From Sinomonas susongensis (lineage in GTDB: Bacteria > Actinomycetota > Actinomycetes > Actinomycetales > Micrococcaceae), in the NCBI RefSeq assembly GCF_005877005.1, contig NZ_SSNH01000001.1:372001-436000 (forward strand): 64,000 bases of DNA, given 5' to 3'. Below are positions 53,115 through 63,381 of the stretch, in pieces (the stretch's first letter is position 1; each line of letters opens with the position of its first letter). The notes below the pieces were generated by a model. It worked only from the letters and a program-made list of their open reading frames with translations, did no database searches and was not told the DNA's origin. A program made the translations under genes and the position numbers.

Positions 53115-53843
53115 ATGAGCCACACTTTTGACGATTCTGTCACCAAAACTCTGCCGGAGGGTGGCCCCAGCGCCGAGGCTCCCGAGCAGCTGTTCTTCAC
53201 CCTGTGGGCCGTCTTCGGCCGGGTCTCCGGCAGCGCTGCTCCCGCCGCTAGCGCCGTCTCCGACTTCGAGGCCCTTGTGGCTCGCCTCGGCGAGAAGGGC
53301 GTGACGGTCCGCGGCCTCTACGACGTCTCCGGACTCCGCGCTGGCGCGGACGTCATGGTGTGGGTCCACGGCGCGAAGCCCGAGGACCTCCAGCAGGCCG
53401 TGCGGGACATTCGGCGCAGCGAGCTCTTCGCCGGCGCAGAGCAGACGTGGAACGCCATGGGCGTTCACAGGGAAGCGGAGTTCGCGAAGAGCCACACCCC
53501 CGCCTTCTCCCGCGGGGTCGAGCCGAGCACGTGGCTCACGGTCTACCCCTTCGTGCGCTCCTACGAGTGGTACCTCCTCCCCGCCGACGAGCGCTCACGG
53601 ATGCTCCGCGACCACGGCATGCTCGGCCGCGACTTCCCGCAGGTCATCTCCAACACCGTCTCCGCGTTCGCCCTCGGGGACTGGGAGTGGATCCTCGCGC
53701 TCGAGGCTCCCGAACTGGTCGACCTCGTCGACATGATGCGCCACCTGCGCTACACCGACGCCCGCAACCACGTGCGCGAGGAGATCCCCTTCCACACCGG
53801 CCGGCGCATCTCCGCGGCCGAGGTCGCCGAGGTCCTCGCATGA
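53115..53843 (+). CDS. hemQ: Coproheme decarboxylase (HemQ/ChdC, chlorite-dismutase family)
   Basis: A 242-residue haem enzyme that decarboxylates iron-coproporphyrin III to haem b with peroxide. Family motifs: FFTLWAVFG, VRGLYDVSGLRAGADVMVWV, the catalytic tyrosine region LTVYPFVRSYEWYLLP and GRDFPQVISNTVSAFALGDW. ATG 53115 is preceded by GAAGGAG at a long distance (12 nt) and by CACACT 6 nt away, so the mode of initiation is uncertain. It overlaps hemH by 4 bp. Confidence 0.95.
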   Translation: MSHTFDDSVTKTLPEGGPSAEAPEQLFFTLWAVFGRVSGSAAPAASAVSDFEALVARLGEKGVTVRGLYDVSGLRAGADVMVWVHGAKPEDLQQAVRDIRRSELFAGAEQTWNAMGVHREAEFAKSHTPAFSRGVEPSTWLTVYPFVRSYEWYLLPADERSRMLRDHGMLGRDFPQVISNTVSAFALGDWEWILALEAPELVDLVDMMRHLRYTDARNHVREEIPFHTGRRISAAEVAEVLA

Positions 53844-55078
53844 TCGCCCCCGCCACGGGTGCCCCGGGGGCCCTGTCAGTCAGCACCGCGATCAACCCGG
53901 CCACGGAACCCGGGCGGATGGAGCCCAAGTCCTACGACGCCATCCTCCTCGCGTCCTTCGGCGGCCCTGAGGGGCAGGACGACGTCATCCCCTTCCTGCG
54001 CAACGTGACCCGCGGCCGCGGGATCCCGGACGAGCGCCTCGAAGAGGTCAGCCACCACTACCGCGCCTTCGGGGGCGTGAGCCCCATCAACGGCCAGAAT
54101 CGCGAGCTCAAGGCGGCGCTCGAGGCCGAGCTCGACGCACGCGGCATCGAGCTGCCGGTCTACTGGGGCAACCGCAACTGGGACCCCTACATCCCGGAGA
54201 CGCTCCAGCGGATGTACGACGACGGCCACCGCCGCGTCCTCATGGTCACGACAAGCGCCTACTCGTCCTACTCGAGCTGCCGCCAGTACCGGGAGGACAT
54301 CGGTGTCGCGCTCACCGAGACGGGACTCGCCGGGCGGCTCGAGGTCGACAAGGTCCGTCAGTACTTCGACCATCCGGGGTTCGTCGAACCTTTCGTCGAG
54401 GGCACGGCGGCGGGCCTCGCCCAGGTCCGAGAGGCCCTCGGCGCCGCCGACGGCTCGCGCGATGGCGAGATCAGGGTGCTCTTCGCGACCCATTCCATCC
54501 CCACCCGCGATGCCGAGGCCGCGGGACGTTCCGGCAGCGAGCCGCGCGAGTTCGAAGGCGGATCGGCGTACGTCGCGCAGCACCTCGCGAACGCGCGGGC
54601 GATCATGGCCGCTGTCGATGCCGGCGGTTCGCGGGACGTCAAGTGGGACCTCGTGTACCAGTCGCGCTCCGGTGCGCCCCACATCCCGTGGCTCGAGCCA
54701 GACGTCAACGACCATCTCGAGGCGATAGCCGCGGGAGACGGCGGTCCCGCCGTGAAGGGTGTCGTCATCGTGCCGCTCGGCTTTGTGAGCGACCACATGG
54801 AGGTGGCGTGGGACCTCGACACCGAGGCCCTCGAGACGTCCGAGAAGCTGGGCATCCAGGCTGTACGCGTTCCAACCCCGGGCGTGCACGGCAGGTTCGT
54901 CGCGGGCCTCGTGGACCTCATCCGCGAGCGGACGGCCGAGGACACCATCGCGGATCGCCCCCACGTCACCGATCTCGGACCGTGGTACGACGTCTGCCGG
55001 CCGGGGTGCTGCGAGAACTTTAGGGGGGCGAAGCCGGTCATAGCCGAAGCCGGCGTCGAACTCCCTGCTGGGAACTGA
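53840..55078 (+). CDS. hemH: Coproporphyrin ferrochelatase
   Basis: A 412-residue ferrochelatase that inserts Fe(II) into coproporphyrin III. Motifs: LLASFGGPEGQDDVIPFL, RAFGGVSPINGQNRELKAAL, VTTSAYSSYSSCRQYRED, FATHSIPTRDAEA and YQSRSGAPHIPWLEPDVNDH. [2Fe-2S] ligand candidates are the Cys of SSCRQY and three Cys in VCRPGCCEN near the end, as in actinobacterial enzymes. ATG 53840 overlaps the hemQ stop (ATGA); ATG at residue 27 (MEPKSYDAIL) is an alternative start. Confidence 0.94.
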   Translation: MIAPATGAPGALSVSTAINPATEPGRMEPKSYDAILLASFGGPEGQDDVIPFLRNVTRGRGIPDERLEEVSHHYRAFGGVSPINGQNRELKAALEAELDARGIELPVYWGNRNWDPYIPETLQRMYDDGHRRVLMVTTSAYSSYSSCRQYREDIGVALTETGLAGRLEVDKVRQYFDHPGFVEPFVEGTAAGLAQVREALGAADGSRDGEIRVLFATHSIPTRDAEAAGRSGSEPREFEGGSAYVAQHLANARAIMAAVDAGGSRDVKWDLVYQSRSGAPHIPWLEPDVNDHLEAIAAGDGGPAVKGVVIVPLGFVSDHMEVAWDLDTEALETSEKLGIQAVRVPTPGVHGRFVAGLVDLIRERTAEDTIADRPHVTDLGPWYDVCRPGCCENFRGAKPVIAEAGVELPAGN

Positions 55079-55080
55079 CC

Positions 55081-56073
55081 ATGTCGGTGCGCATCGGGAC
55101 GCGGGGAAGCGCCCTCGCCCTCACGCAGACCCAGCAGACGGCCGACCTCCTCGCCGCCGTCGGCGGATTCGAGACCGAGCTCGTCCGGATCAAAACCGAG
55201 GGTGACGTCCGCACCGGTTCCCTCGCGCAGCTCGGCGGGACGGGCGTGTTCGTAGCCGCCCTCCGCGAGGCGCTCCTTGCCGACCGGTGCGATGTCGCGA
55301 TCCACTCGCTCAAAGACCTCCCGACCGGTGGCACCCCGGGCCTCGCCCTGGGCGCGATCCCCGCTCGGGCCGACGTCCGCGACGTCCTGTGCGCCCGCGA
55401 CGGGCTCACGCTGGCCCAACTCCCCGCGGGAGCGAAGGTCGGCACGGGTTCGCCCCGCCGCGCAGCTCAGCTCCGGGCCGCAAGGCCTGATCTCGAGGTC
55501 CACGACATCCGCGGCAACGTCGACACACGGCTCGGCCGCGTGCCCGGCCTCGGCGGCAGCGCATCCGGTACCGCCGGCGGCGACCTCGACGCCGTCGTCC
55601 TCGCGGCCGCAGGCCTCGCGCGCCTGGGGCGTACCGACGTCGTGAGCGAGTACTTCGAGCCCGACGTCATGCTCCCGGCCCCCGGCCAGGGGGCGCTCGC
55701 GGTCGAATGCCGCCTCGACGATGCCCCCGCGCGGGAGAACGGCGTCCTCGTGCCGGACGCCGTGCAGGGAGTGCTCGCGCAAGCCCTCGCCGCGATCGAC
55801 GACGCCGACACGCGCCTGGCAGTGAGCGCGGAGCGAGCGCTCCTCGCGCGGCTCGAGGCGGGGTGCGCCGCGCCCGTGGGAGCGCTGGCCCGCCGCAAGG
55901 GCAGCCTCCTGTACCTCGAAGCCGTGGTGTGCTCGCCCGACGGCAGGCAGAGCGTCCGGCTCAACAAGGCGACCGACGGCCTGACGGACGTCGGCGCCCA
56001 CCTGCTCGGCATAGAGCTCGCGGAGGACCTCCTGGCTCACGGCGTCGCCGGCTTCGCGGAGTTGGGCGCCTGA
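55081..56073 (+). CDS. hemC: Hydroxymethylbilane synthase (porphobilinogen deaminase)
   Basis: A 330-residue enzyme that polymerises four porphobilinogens. Motifs: [56 protein letters not shown], and the dipyrromethane cofactor cysteine in [13 protein letters not shown]. Start is 2 bp past the hemH stop. Confidence 0.96.
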   Translation: MSVRIGTRGSALALTQTQQTADLLAAVGGFETELVRIKTEGDVRTGSLAQLGGTGVFVAALREALLADRCDVAIHSLKDLPTGGTPGLALGAIPARADVRDVLCARDGLTLAQLPAGAKVGTGSPRRAAQLRAARPDLEVHDIRGNVDTRLGRVPGLGGSASGTAGGDLDAVVLAAAGLARLGRTDVVSEYFEPDVMLPAPGQGALAVECRLDDAPARENGVLVPDAVQGVLAQALAAIDDADTRLAVSAERALLARLEAGCAAPVGALARRKGSLLYLEAVVCSPDGRQSVRLNKATDGLTDVGAHLLGIELAEDLLAHGVAGFAELGA

Positions 56074-56075
56074 GC

Positions 56076-56987
56076 ATGGCAGAGGACGGTTCGGTGCCCG
56101 CTGGCGGTCTGACAGGCCGCCGCGTGCTCCTGACCCGCAGCCCGGACCGGGCCGGGGCGATGGCCGCCGCGCTTGCCGGTGCTGGCGCCGAACCGCTCCT
56201 CCTGCCGCTCATCGATTTCGAGCGCACCCCCGACGCCGAGGGGCTTGCCGCCGCGTTGACCCGCCTTCGCGGAGGCGAGTACGCGTGGCTCGTCGTCAGC
56301 AGCATCACGACGGTACGGGCCCTCAAGGACTACTCGGCCGGACAGGGACTTCGGCTCGTCGATCTCGTGCCGGAGGGGGTCAAGATCGCCACGATCGGCC
56401 CCTCGTCGCGTCGCGCCGTCGAGGCCGAGGGCCTGCGCGTGGACCTTGCCCCGGACGGCAGTCAGTCGGCGGAGGGCCTTCTCGAGGCGTGGGCGCCCTC
56501 GGACGACGGCGGGGCCGCCGGTTCCGATGGAGCCGGTGCGACCCGCGTGCTGCTGCCCCAGAGCGACCTCGCGGCGCCTACGCTCGCCGAGGGCCTCGAC
56601 GCCCTCGGATGGGACGTCGACGCTGTGACGGCCTACCGGACCGTCGACTACCCGGCCGACCCGCAGCGTCGCCTCACAGCAGGCCTCGCCCTCGGTGCCG
56701 AGCCAGCCGGTGCCGTGGTCCTCGCCCCGGACGAGGCCCGGGCCCAGCTCGCCGCCGGCAGGCTCGACGCCGTAGTAGCGGCATCACCGAGCGCCGCGCG
56801 GCGCATCCACGAGACCCTGCGCCCCCTCGAAGGCACGAGTCTGATCGCCATCGGGCAGCCGACCGCGGAGGAGCTGCGCTCCCTCGGGCTGCCTGTCGGC
56901 GCCACGGCGGCGAGACCTACACCCGAGGGGATCGTCGACGCCGTCATCCACGCACTGTCCCAGCAGCACCGGAAGGAAAATCCATGA
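56076..56987 (+). CDS. hemD: Uroporphyrinogen-III synthase
   Basis: A 303-residue two-domain enzyme that closes hydroxymethylbilane to uroporphyrinogen III. The family diverges strongly, but [20 protein letters not shown] at the N terminus, [13 protein letters not shown] and [14 protein letters not shown] near residue 230, and its place between hemC and hemB support the call. ATG 56076 lies 2 bp past hemC; the stop overlaps hemB by 4 bp. Confidence 0.9.
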   Translation: MAEDGSVPAGGLTGRRVLLTRSPDRAGAMAAALAGAGAEPLLLPLIDFERTPDAEGLAAALTRLRGGEYAWLVVSSITTVRALKDYSAGQGLRLVDLVPEGVKIATIGPSSRRAVEAEGLRVDLAPDGSQSAEGLLEAWAPSDDGGAAGSDGAGATRVLLPQSDLAAPTLAEGLDALGWDVDAVTAYRTVDYPADPQRRLTAGLALGAEPAGAVVLAPDEARAQLAAGRLDAVVAASPSAARRIHETLRPLEGTSLIAIGQPTAEELRSLGLPVGATAARPTPEGIVDAVIHALSQQHRKENP

Positions 56988-57964
56988 GCTTCCCCCATCG
57001 CCGCCCACGCCGCCTGCGCCAGACCCCTGCGCTGCGTCGGCTCGTCGCCGAGACCCGGCTGCACCCGGCCGAGCTGATCCTGCCGGCGTTCATCCGCGAA
57101 GGCATCGGAGAGGCCGTGCCGCTGCAGTCCATGCCGGGGGTCGTGCAGCACACGGCCGACACGCTCAAGCGGACGGCCGTCGAGGCGGCGGAGCTCGGTC
57201 TGGGCGGCATCATGCTCTTCGGCGTGCCCGAGCAGCGTGACGCGACCGGCTCGGCCTCGCTCGATCCCGAGGGAGTGCTCAACGCCGCCATCCGAAGCGT
57301 CCGCGCAGAGGTGGGCGACGAACTCGTCGTCATGAGCGACGTGTGCCTCGACGAATTCACCGACCATGGGCACTGCGGAGTCCTCGACGACCAGGGCCGT
57401 GTCGACAACGACGCGACGCTCGAGATCTACGGCCAGATGGCGGTCGCGCAGGCGGAGGCCGGCGCCCACGTCCTCGGCCCGAGCGGCATGATGGACGGCC
57501 AGGTCGCCGTCATCCGCCAGGCACTCGACGTCGCCGGCTACCAGGACGTCTCGATCGTCGCGTACGCAGCGAAGTACGCGTCGGCGTTCTACGGCCCGTT
57601 CCGCGAGGCGGTGGACTCGCAGCTCAAGGGCGATCGCCGCACGTACCAGATGGACGCGGCCAACCGCCGTGAGGCCCTGCTGGAGGTCGAGCTCGATCTC
57701 GAGGAGGGGGCCGACATGGTGATGGTCAAGCCTGCGATGAGCTATCTCGACATCCTTGCCGACGTCGCCGCGATGAGCCCGGTTCCGGTCGCGGCCTACC
57801 AGATCTCGGGGGAGTACGCGATGATCGAGGCGGCCGCCGCGAACGGGTGGATCGACCGCAAGGCTGCGATCCTCGAATCCGTGCTCGGGATCCGCCGCGC
57901 GGGTGCCGATATGGTCCTGACCTACTGGGCGCCCGAGATCGCGCGGTGGCTGGGCGAGCGGTAG
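56984..57964 (+). CDS. hemB: Delta-aminolevulinic acid dehydratase (porphobilinogen synthase)
   Basis: A 326-residue TIM-barrel enzyme joining two ALA molecules. Two Schiff-base lysines lie in [16 protein letters not shown] and [16 protein letters not shown]. The metal region is [14 protein letters not shown]: the first and last Cys are present, but the middle one of the zinc-type site is Asp. [10 protein letters not shown] follows. ATG 56984 overlaps hemD; GGAAGGAAAA is the ribosome site. Confidence 0.96.
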   Translation: MSFPHRRPRRLRQTPALRRLVAETRLHPAELILPAFIREGIGEAVPLQSMPGVVQHTADTLKRTAVEAAELGLGGIMLFGVPEQRDATGSASLDPEGVLNAAIRSVRAEVGDELVVMSDVCLDEFTDHGHCGVLDDQGRVDNDATLEIYGQMAVAQAEAGAHVLGPSGMMDGQVAVIRQALDVAGYQDVSIVAYAAKYASAFYGPFREAVDSQLKGDRRTYQMDAANRREALLEVELDLEEGADMVMVKPAMSYLDILADVAAMSPVPVAAYQISGEYAMIEAAAANGWIDRKAAILESVLGIRRAGADMVLTYWAPEIARWLGER

Positions 57965-58008
57965 GCGTTCGGCTGCGCGGGAATGATCCTGCCGGACAGG
58001 GGGTTTGA

Positions 58009-59067
58009 ATGCATATGCATGGAATTGACGGAGAAGCGCCCCCGGTCCTCCTGGGCCTCAACACGTTCGGCGACGTCGGAATCGGACCTGACGGGGAGCC
58101 GAAGCCCCACGCCCAGGTGATCCGCGAGGTCGTCGAGGAGGGGAAGCTCGCCGACCAGGTCGGGCTGCACGCCTTCGGCGTCGGCGAGCACCACCGCAAG
58201 GATTTCGCCGTCTCGGCGCCCGAGGTGCTCCTCGCGGCAGTCGCGGCCGAAACCAGCAGCATCCGTCTGGCCTCGGCCGTGACGGTGCTCTCCTCGGACG
58301 ATCCCGTCCGAGTGTTCCAGCGCTTCTCGACGCTCGACGCCATCTCGCACGGCCGAGCGGAGGTCATCCTCGGTCGCGGCTCGTTCATCGAGTCGTTCCC
58401 GCTCTTCGGCTTCGACCTCGAGGACTACGAGGTGCTCTTCGAGGAGAAGCTCGAGCTCTTCGACCGCGTGAGCTCGCAGAAGCCCGTCCACTGGGAAGGC
58501 CGCACGCGCGGGCCCATCCATGGGCTCACGGCGTACCCCCATCTCGAGGACGGGCTGCTCGACACGTGGATCGGAGTCGGCGGGACGCCACAGTCCGTCG
58601 TCCGCGCCGCGCACTACGGCTACCCCGTGAGCTTCGCCATCATCGGCGGAGAGCCGGCACGGTTCGCTCCGTTCATCGATCTCTACAAACGCTCGCTCGA
58701 GAAGTTCGGGAAGCCCTATACGCAGCTCGCCACGCATTCGCCGGGGCACGTCGCGGACACCGACGAGCAGGCCCGGGAGGAACTGTTCCCGCACTGGCTC
58801 GCGATGCGGAACCGGCTCGGCGTGGAACGGGGCTGGGGGCCGGGCAGCCGCACGGAGTTCAACGCGCAGGCCTCTCGCGCCGGTGCGCTGTACGTGGGCT
58901 CGCCTGAGACCGTCGCCCGCAAGATCGCCGAGACCCACCGGGTCCTCGGGACCGAGCGTTTCGACCTCAAGTACTCGAACGGGACCTTGCCCCACAGCGC
59001 GATGATGAAGAGCATCGAGCTCCTCGGGACCAAGGTCGCGCCCCTCGTCGCCGACATGCTTGCGTAG
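58009..59067 (+). CDS. LLM-class flavin-dependent oxidoreductase
   Basis: A 352-residue luciferase-like monooxygenase-fold protein. LGLNTFGDVGIGPDG, LHAFGVGEHHRKDFAVSAPE and LASAVTVLSSDDPVRVFQRF are family motifs, with WIGVGGTPQSVVRAAHYGYP in the second half. Flavin type (FMN or F420) and substrate are unknown. It lies between hemB and hemL, 44 bp after hemB, so it may be in the haem transcript. ATG 58009 (MHMHGID); ATG 58015 is possible. Confidence 0.88.
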   Translation: MHMHGIDGEAPPVLLGLNTFGDVGIGPDGEPKPHAQVIREVVEEGKLADQVGLHAFGVGEHHRKDFAVSAPEVLLAAVAAETSSIRLASAVTVLSSDDPVRVFQRFSTLDAISHGRAEVILGRGSFIESFPLFGFDLEDYEVLFEEKLELFDRVSSQKPVHWEGRTRGPIHGLTAYPHLEDGLLDTWIGVGGTPQSVVRAAHYGYPVSFAIIGGEPARFAPFIDLYKRSLEKFGKPYTQLATHSPGHVADTDEQAREELFPHWLAMRNRLGVERGWGPGSRTEFNAQASRAGALYVGSPETVARKIAETHRVLGTERFDLKYSNGTLPHSAMMKSIELLGTKVAPLVADMLA

Positions 59068-59204
59068 GCCTCGCGCCTCCCGCCCGTTTCTCGCCGTGGC
59101 TGCAGCGCGCTGCTCACGCCACGCCGCCGAACAGTCTGATGGGGAAACATCAATCGGGCTGGACGGAACGGGCGCGCGGGGGCGTACCTCGGGCATAGGG
59201 AAGA

Positions 59205-60593
59205 ATGGAGCCCATGACCAGCTCCGAGGACCTCTACAGCCGCGCCCGCTCGCTCATGCCGGGAGGGGTGAACTCTCCCGTCCGCGCCTTCGGTTCCGTC
59301 GGCGGGACGCCGCGCTTCATCGTGTCCGCGAAGGGCCCGTACGTGACGGACGCCGACGGGCGCGAGTACGCGGACCTGGTGTGCTCGTGGGGACCGGCCC
59401 TGTTGGGCCACTCAGTCCCCGAGGTCCTCGCAGCGGTCCACGCCGCCGTCGACCGCGGCCTCTCGTTCGGCGCCTCCACGCCTGACGAGGCCGCGCTCGC
59501 GGAGCTCGTCATCGGGCGCGTGCCCGCAGTCGAACGGCTCCGCATGGTCTCGACGGGCACCGAGGCGACCATGACGGCGATCCGGCTCGCACGCGGCTTC
59601 ACCGGCCGCGACCTCGTCGTGAAATTCGCGGGCTGCTACCACGGGCACGTCGACGGGCTCCTCGCCTCGGCCGGCTCAGGGGTTGCCACTCTCGCGCTTC
59701 CCGGCTCGGCCGGGGTCACGGCAGCGACGGCGGCCGAGACACTCGTTCTGCCCTACAACGATCTGGCCGCGGTGGAGGCCGCCTTCGCAGAGCACGGTCC
59801 TCGCATCGCCGCCGTGATCACGGAGTCCGCACCCGCGAACATGGGCGTCGTGACACCCGAGGAGGGCTTCAACGCTGGCCTCCGCCGGATCACGGAGGCG
59901 CACGGAGCGCTCTTCATTGTCGACGAGGTGCTCACGGGCTTCCGGGTCGGACCGGCCGGCTACTGGGGCCTCACGGGCCAGGCCGAGGGCTGGGCCCCCG
60001 ACCTGTTCACGTTCGGCAAGGTCATCGGCGGCGGCATGCCCGTCGCAGCCCTCGGCGGCCGCAAGGAAGTCATGGACTTCCTCGCGCCGCTCGGTCCCGT
60101 GTACCAGGCAGGCACGCTCTCCGGGAACCCTGTGGCGATGGCCGCGGGCGTTGCGACGCTCAAGCTCGCGACGGGCGACGTGTACGCACACGTTGACGCC
60201 CGCTCGGCCGAGCTCTCCGCGGCGCTCTCCGAGGCGCTGTCCGCTGAGGGCGTGGACCACTCGATCCAGCGCGCGGGGAACCTGTTCTCCGTCGCCTTCG
60301 GGACGTCGGAGCGCGGCGTGCACAACTATGCCGACGCCCAGGCCCAGGAGGCGTACCGCTACGGCCCGTTCTTCCACTCGATGCTCGAGTCGGGCGTGTA
60401 CCTGCCGCCGAGCGTCTTCGAGGCGTGGTTCCTCTCAGCCGCCCATGATGACGCGGCCATGCAGCGCATCTGTGACGCCCTGCCCGTAGCTGCGAGGGCC
60501 GCGGCCGCTGCGAAGCCCGCAGACGTGGCGTCGGAAGCAACCGTCCGAGGCGGGTCGCCTGCCCAGACCGACCCCTCGCTCACCGCGAACTGA
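59205..60593 (+). CDS. hemL: Glutamate-1-semialdehyde 2,1-aminomutase
   Basis: A 462-residue PLP enzyme that makes 5-aminolevulinate, the step after HemA. Motifs: [67 protein letters not shown] and the PLP lysine in [15 protein letters not shown] near residue 271. ATG 59205 or ATG 59214 ([11 protein letters not shown]) may be used. The 137-bp gap upstream suggests its own promoter. Convergent with the LysE gene, 6 bp apart. Confidence 0.95.
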   Translation: MEPMTSSEDLYSRARSLMPGGVNSPVRAFGSVGGTPRFIVSAKGPYVTDADGREYADLVCSWGPALLGHSVPEVLAAVHAAVDRGLSFGASTPDEAALAELVIGRVPAVERLRMVSTGTEATMTAIRLARGFTGRDLVVKFAGCYHGHVDGLLASAGSGVATLALPGSAGVTAATAAETLVLPYNDLAAVEAAFAEHGPRIAAVITESAPANMGVVTPEEGFNAGLRRITEAHGALFIVDEVLTGFRVGPAGYWGLTGQAEGWAPDLFTFGKVIGGGMPVAALGGRKEVMDFLAPLGPVYQAGTLSGNPVAMAAGVATLKLATGDVYAHVDARSAELSAALSEALSAEGVDHSIQRAGNLFSVAFGTSERGVHNYADAQAQEAYRYGPFFHSMLESGVYLPPSVFEAWFLSAAHDDAAMQRICDALPVAARAAAAAKPADVASEATVRGGSPAQTDPSLTAN

Positions 60594-60599
60594 GGCGCT

Positions 60600-61244
60600 T
60601 CACGCGGACCGCGCAAGCACGGGCAGCTGCTCGGCGAGCAGCGCGGCGCCGATGCCAAGCATGACGACGCCGCTCGCGAGCGTCACGACGCGGGCCCGGC
60701 GCGGAGCGGAGCGCAGGAGGCGCCGCGCGGCAACCGCCACCAGCGCGTACACGACGACGGTGATCACGACGTGCGTGAGGCCGAGCACGACGGTCTGGAG
60801 CGGCACCGGGACAGGGGAAGCGGTCCGCACGAACTGGGGCATGACGGCCAGGTAGAGCAGGAGGGCCTTGGGGTTGATCCCGCTGGTCCCGGCCCCTCGG
60901 AGGAAGTCGCCGAGCGCTCCGCTTCTCCCCGCCAATGCCGCCGTGTCGGCGTGGTAGCCCGCGGAGCGCCAGCCGCGCGCCGTCGTCATCCCGAGCCACA
61001 GGAGGTACAGCGCGCCCGCGACCGAGAGCCATGCGACCAGCGACGGCCGTCCCGCGAGAAGCACCCCGAGTCCCGTCGCGACTATCGCCGTGAGTCCGAC
61101 GTAGCCCGAGCAGAGTCCCGCGACGGAGGGCGCCGGTGACCCTCCGCGAATGCCGGCCGCGATCGTGTACGCCCAGTCGGCGCCGGGAGTGAGGGCGAGC
61201 GTGAGGGAGACGGCGGCGAAACCGAGGAGCGCGGCAGGATCCAT
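60600..61244 (-). CDS. LysE/RhtB-family amino-acid exporter
   Basis: A 214-residue membrane protein with about six helices. The N-terminal SLTLALTPGADWAYTIAAGI contains the family TPGP-like motif, and FLRGAGTSGINPKALLLYLA carries the conserved NPK segment. The substrate is unknown. ATG 61244 (MDPAALLGFAAVSL) has TACTCT 6 nt upstream. The divergent Lrp-type gene is a likely regulator, as in the lysE-lysG style arrangement. Confidence 0.88.
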   Translation of the reverse strand: MDPAALLGFAAVSLTLALTPGADWAYTIAAGIRGGSPAPSVAGLCSGYVGLTAIVATGLGVLLAGRPSLVAWLSVAGALYLLWLGMTTARGWRSAGYHADTAALAGRSGALGDFLRGAGTSGINPKALLLYLAVMPQFVRTASPVPVPLQTVVLGLTHVVITVVVYALVAVAARRLLRSAPRRARVVTLASGVVMLGIGAALLAEQLPVLARSA

Positions 61245-61250
61245 ACGGCA

Positions 61251-61318
61251 AGAGTAGGGATTCTGCGTTGAGAGGTGCTCACATCTTCTCGCTCGAATCG
61301 GCGGTCCCGGGGTAGATT
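61251..61318. promoter_or_regulatory. Divergent leaderless promoters of the lysE-like and lrp-like genes
   Basis: Minus strand: TACTCT (61256-61251), 6 nt, ATG 61244. Plus strand: TAGATT (61313-61318), 6 nt, GTG 61325. Confidence 0.55.
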
Positions 61319-61324
61319 CTTCCC

Positions 61325-61780
61325 GTGATTGACAAGATTGACCGCAATATCTTGCGGGTGCTCCAGGGTGATGGACGAATGACCGCGACGGCGCTTGCCT
61401 CCGAAGTGGGCCTGACGCTCGCCCCATGCCATCGGCGGCTCAAGGACCTCGAGTCGAGCGGCGTCATCCGGGGGTACCACGCCGAGGTCGACCCCGCGAA
61501 GGTGGGCCTAGGCTTCGGCACCATGGTGTTCGCGACCCTGCGTGAGACGTCGCGCGACGCCATCCGCGCCTTCGAGGAGGCTGTCGTCGCCGAGCCGCAG
61601 GTCGTCGAGGCCTATCGGCTCTTCGGCGACCCCGACTACCTCCTCAGGTGCGTCGCCGAGGACCTGCCGGGCTACCAGAGGCTCTACGACGAGCGGCTCG
61701 CGGCGCTCCCCGGGCTTGCAAAGCTCACCTCGACGATCGTCATGCGGGACCTCAAGGGCACGGGCGGCCTTCCGCTGTAG
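61325..61780 (+). CDS. Lrp/AsnC-family transcriptional regulator
   Basis: A 151-residue regulator. The helix-turn-helix covers residues 3-55 (IDKIDRNILRVLQGDGRMTA, ASEVGLTLAPCHRRLKDLES). The C-terminal RAM/ACT-like domain includes VVEAYRLFGDPDYLLRCVAE and LPGLAKLTSTIVMRDLKGTG. It probably senses an amino acid and controls the divergent exporter. GTG 61325 is 6 nt past TAGATT. Confidence 0.92.
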   Translation: MIDKIDRNILRVLQGDGRMTATALASEVGLTLAPCHRRLKDLESSGVIRGYHAEVDPAKVGLGFGTMVFATLRETSRDAIRAFEEAVVAEPQVVEAYRLFGDPDYLLRCVAEDLPGYQRLYDERLAALPGLAKLTSTIVMRDLKGTGGLPL

Positions 61781-61804
61781 CCCGGGGCCGGGCCCGGCGT
61801 GAAA

Positions 61805-61844
61805 CGGACGACGGCGGCACTCGGGTGAGTGCCGCCGTCGTCCG
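61805..61844. terminator. Bidirectional terminator after the lrp-like gene
   Basis: Perfect 18-bp stem CGGACGACGGCGGCACTC (61805-61822), loop GGGT, opposite arm 61827-61844, between convergent stops. It shares CGGACGACGGCGG with the typA terminator. Confidence 0.85.
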
Positions 61845-61866
61845 GCTCAGCCTGTGGTGGGGCGCG

Positions 61867-62610
61867 TCAGAGAACGTCGCTGAGGAAGCGCTGGAGGCGC
61901 TCGGTGCGAGGCGAGTCGAAGACCTGCTCGGGCGCCCCCGTCTCGACCACGACACCGCGGTCCATGAACGTCACCGTGTCCGAGACGTTGCGCGAGAAGC
62001 CCATCTCGTGCGTGACGACAACCATCGTCATGCCGCCCTTCGCGAGATCCGTCATGAGCGCCAGGACGCCCTTGACCAGCTCGGGATCGAGCGCCGAGGT
62101 CGCTTCGTCGAAGAACATGACCTCCGGTTTCATGGCGAGCGCGCGGGCGATCGCCACGCGCTGCTGCTGGCCCCCGGAGAGATTGCCGGGGCGCGAGTCG
62201 GCCTTGTGCCGGAGGCCCACGAGGTCGAGCTGGTCGAGGGCCTCCGTCCTCGCCTGCTCCTTGGGGAGCTTGCGCAGCTTCCGGAGCGCGAAGGCGACGT
62301 TCTCCACCACCGTCTTGTGGGGGAACAGGTTGAACTGCTGGAAGACCATCCCGATGCGGCGGCGAAGCTCGTCCGGGTTGTCCTTGAGGACGGACCTGCC
62401 GTCGAGGAGGATGTCGCCCTCGTCCGGCTCGATGAGCCGGTTCATGACACGGAGGAGGGTCGACTTCCCGGATCCCGAGGGCCCGATGACCGAGACGGTG
62501 CGACCCTTCTCGACTCGAAGGTCGATTCCACGCAGGACGTGGTTCGACCCGAACGAGAGGTGGACGCCCTTGGCCTCGAGCGAGCCGGAGGCGAATTGTG
62601 TCTCAGACAT
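61867..62610 (-). CDS. Amino-acid ABC transporter ATP-binding protein (GlnQ-like)
   Basis: A 247-residue polar amino-acid ATPase. Walker A GPSGSGKS near residue 43, signature [15 protein letters not shown], Walker [14 protein letters not shown] and [10 protein letters not shown]. Walker B has DEA in place of DEP. ATG 62610 overlaps the permease stop by 8 bp. It is closely like GluA at 19753 but in a different gene order. Confidence 0.92.
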   Translation of the reverse strand: MSETQFASGSLEAKGVHLSFGSNHVLRGIDLRVEKGRTVSVIGPSGSGKSTLLRVMNRLIEPDEGDILLDGRSVLKDNPDELRRRIGMVFQQFNLFPHKTVVENVAFALRKLRKLPKEQARTEALDQLDLVGLRHKADSRPGNLSGGQQQRVAIARALAMKPEVMFFDEATSALDPELVKGVLALMTDLAKGGMTMVVVTHEMGFSRNVSDTVTFMDRGVVVETGAPEQVFDSPRTERLQRFLSDVL

Positions 62611-63367
62611 GTGCTGCCCCCTTGCCGATCGGCGCCGCGAGTTCGTCGGGTTCGGCCTTCTGCGCCTTCCCAGTCCGGAGGCGGTGATCGAGCCAGTTCA
62701 CGAAGTGCGTCAACGGGATGGTCATCGCGAGGTAGAAGAGCGCGGCAGCCACGTACGGCGACAGGTTGCCGGTGTTGGCCGCGGTGTCCTGACCGATCTG
62801 GAAGAGCTCGCGTTCGCTCGACGTCAGACCGAGGGTGAAGACGAGCGACGAGTCCTTGATGAGGGCTATGAGCTGGTTCACGAGGGCCGGGAGCACCCGG
62901 CGGATGCCCTGCGGCACGACGATCATCCGCATGGACGGGCCGTAGCCGAAGCCCAGCGCCCGGGAAGCCTCTAGCTGGCCCTTGTCGACACTCTGGATTC
63001 CGGAGCGGAAGATCTCGCCGATGTACGCCGAGGACATGAGGGACAACGCTGCGATGCCCATGGGGTACGGGCTGGTGATCCCTGTGAGCTGGCGGAAGAT
63101 GGGGCCGAAGCCCAGGCCGATCGCGAGGATGGTGAGGACCGCCGGGAGTCCACGGAACACGTCCGTGTACACCCGGGCGGCCCACCGCGCCACAGGATTG
63201 CGCGAGATGCCCATGAGCGCGAGCACCATGCCGATGAAGCAGCCGATGATCGCGGACACGACCGCGAGCACGAGCGTGTTCAGCAGGCCGACCGCGAACA
63301 TCGTGGGCAGTACGTCGCCGATGACCTTCCAGTCGAAGAAGGTCTCGCCGAGCTTTGACAGATCCAT
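62603..63367 (-). CDS. Amino-acid ABC transporter permease
   Basis: A 254-residue HEQ-family permease. [20 protein letters not shown] starts the membrane domain; [16 protein letters not shown] and the EAA loop [16 protein letters not shown], then [19 protein letters not shown] are characteristic. A single permease gene suggests a homodimer. ATG 63367 has GAGGA upstream. It follows the binding-protein gene by 14 bp. Confidence 0.9.
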   Translation of the reverse strand: MDLSKLGETFFDWKVIGDVLPTMFAVGLLNTLVLAVVSAIIGCFIGMVLALMGISRNPVARWAARVYTDVFRGLPAVLTILAIGLGFGPIFRQLTGITSPYPMGIAALSLMSSAYIGEIFRSGIQSVDKGQLEASRALGFGYGPSMRMIVVPQGIRRVLPALVNQLIALIKDSSLVFTLGLTSSERELFQIGQDTAANTGNLSPYVAAALFYLAMTIPLTHFVNWLDHRLRTGKAQKAEPDELAAPIGKGAAHV

Positions 63368-63381
63368 GTGGCGCCCGTCCT

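Noticed and set aside
59068-59204. Regulatory RNA between the LLM gene and hemL
   Set aside because: There is a modest hairpin around GCAGCGCGCTGC and a short inverted TGATG/CATCA, but no recognisable riboswitch core.
62163-62195. Second glutamate operon copy
   Set aside because: The ATPase at 61867 resembles GluA, but gene order (binding protein, one permease, ATPase) and sequences differ, so it is a separate amino-acid system and not a duplicate.
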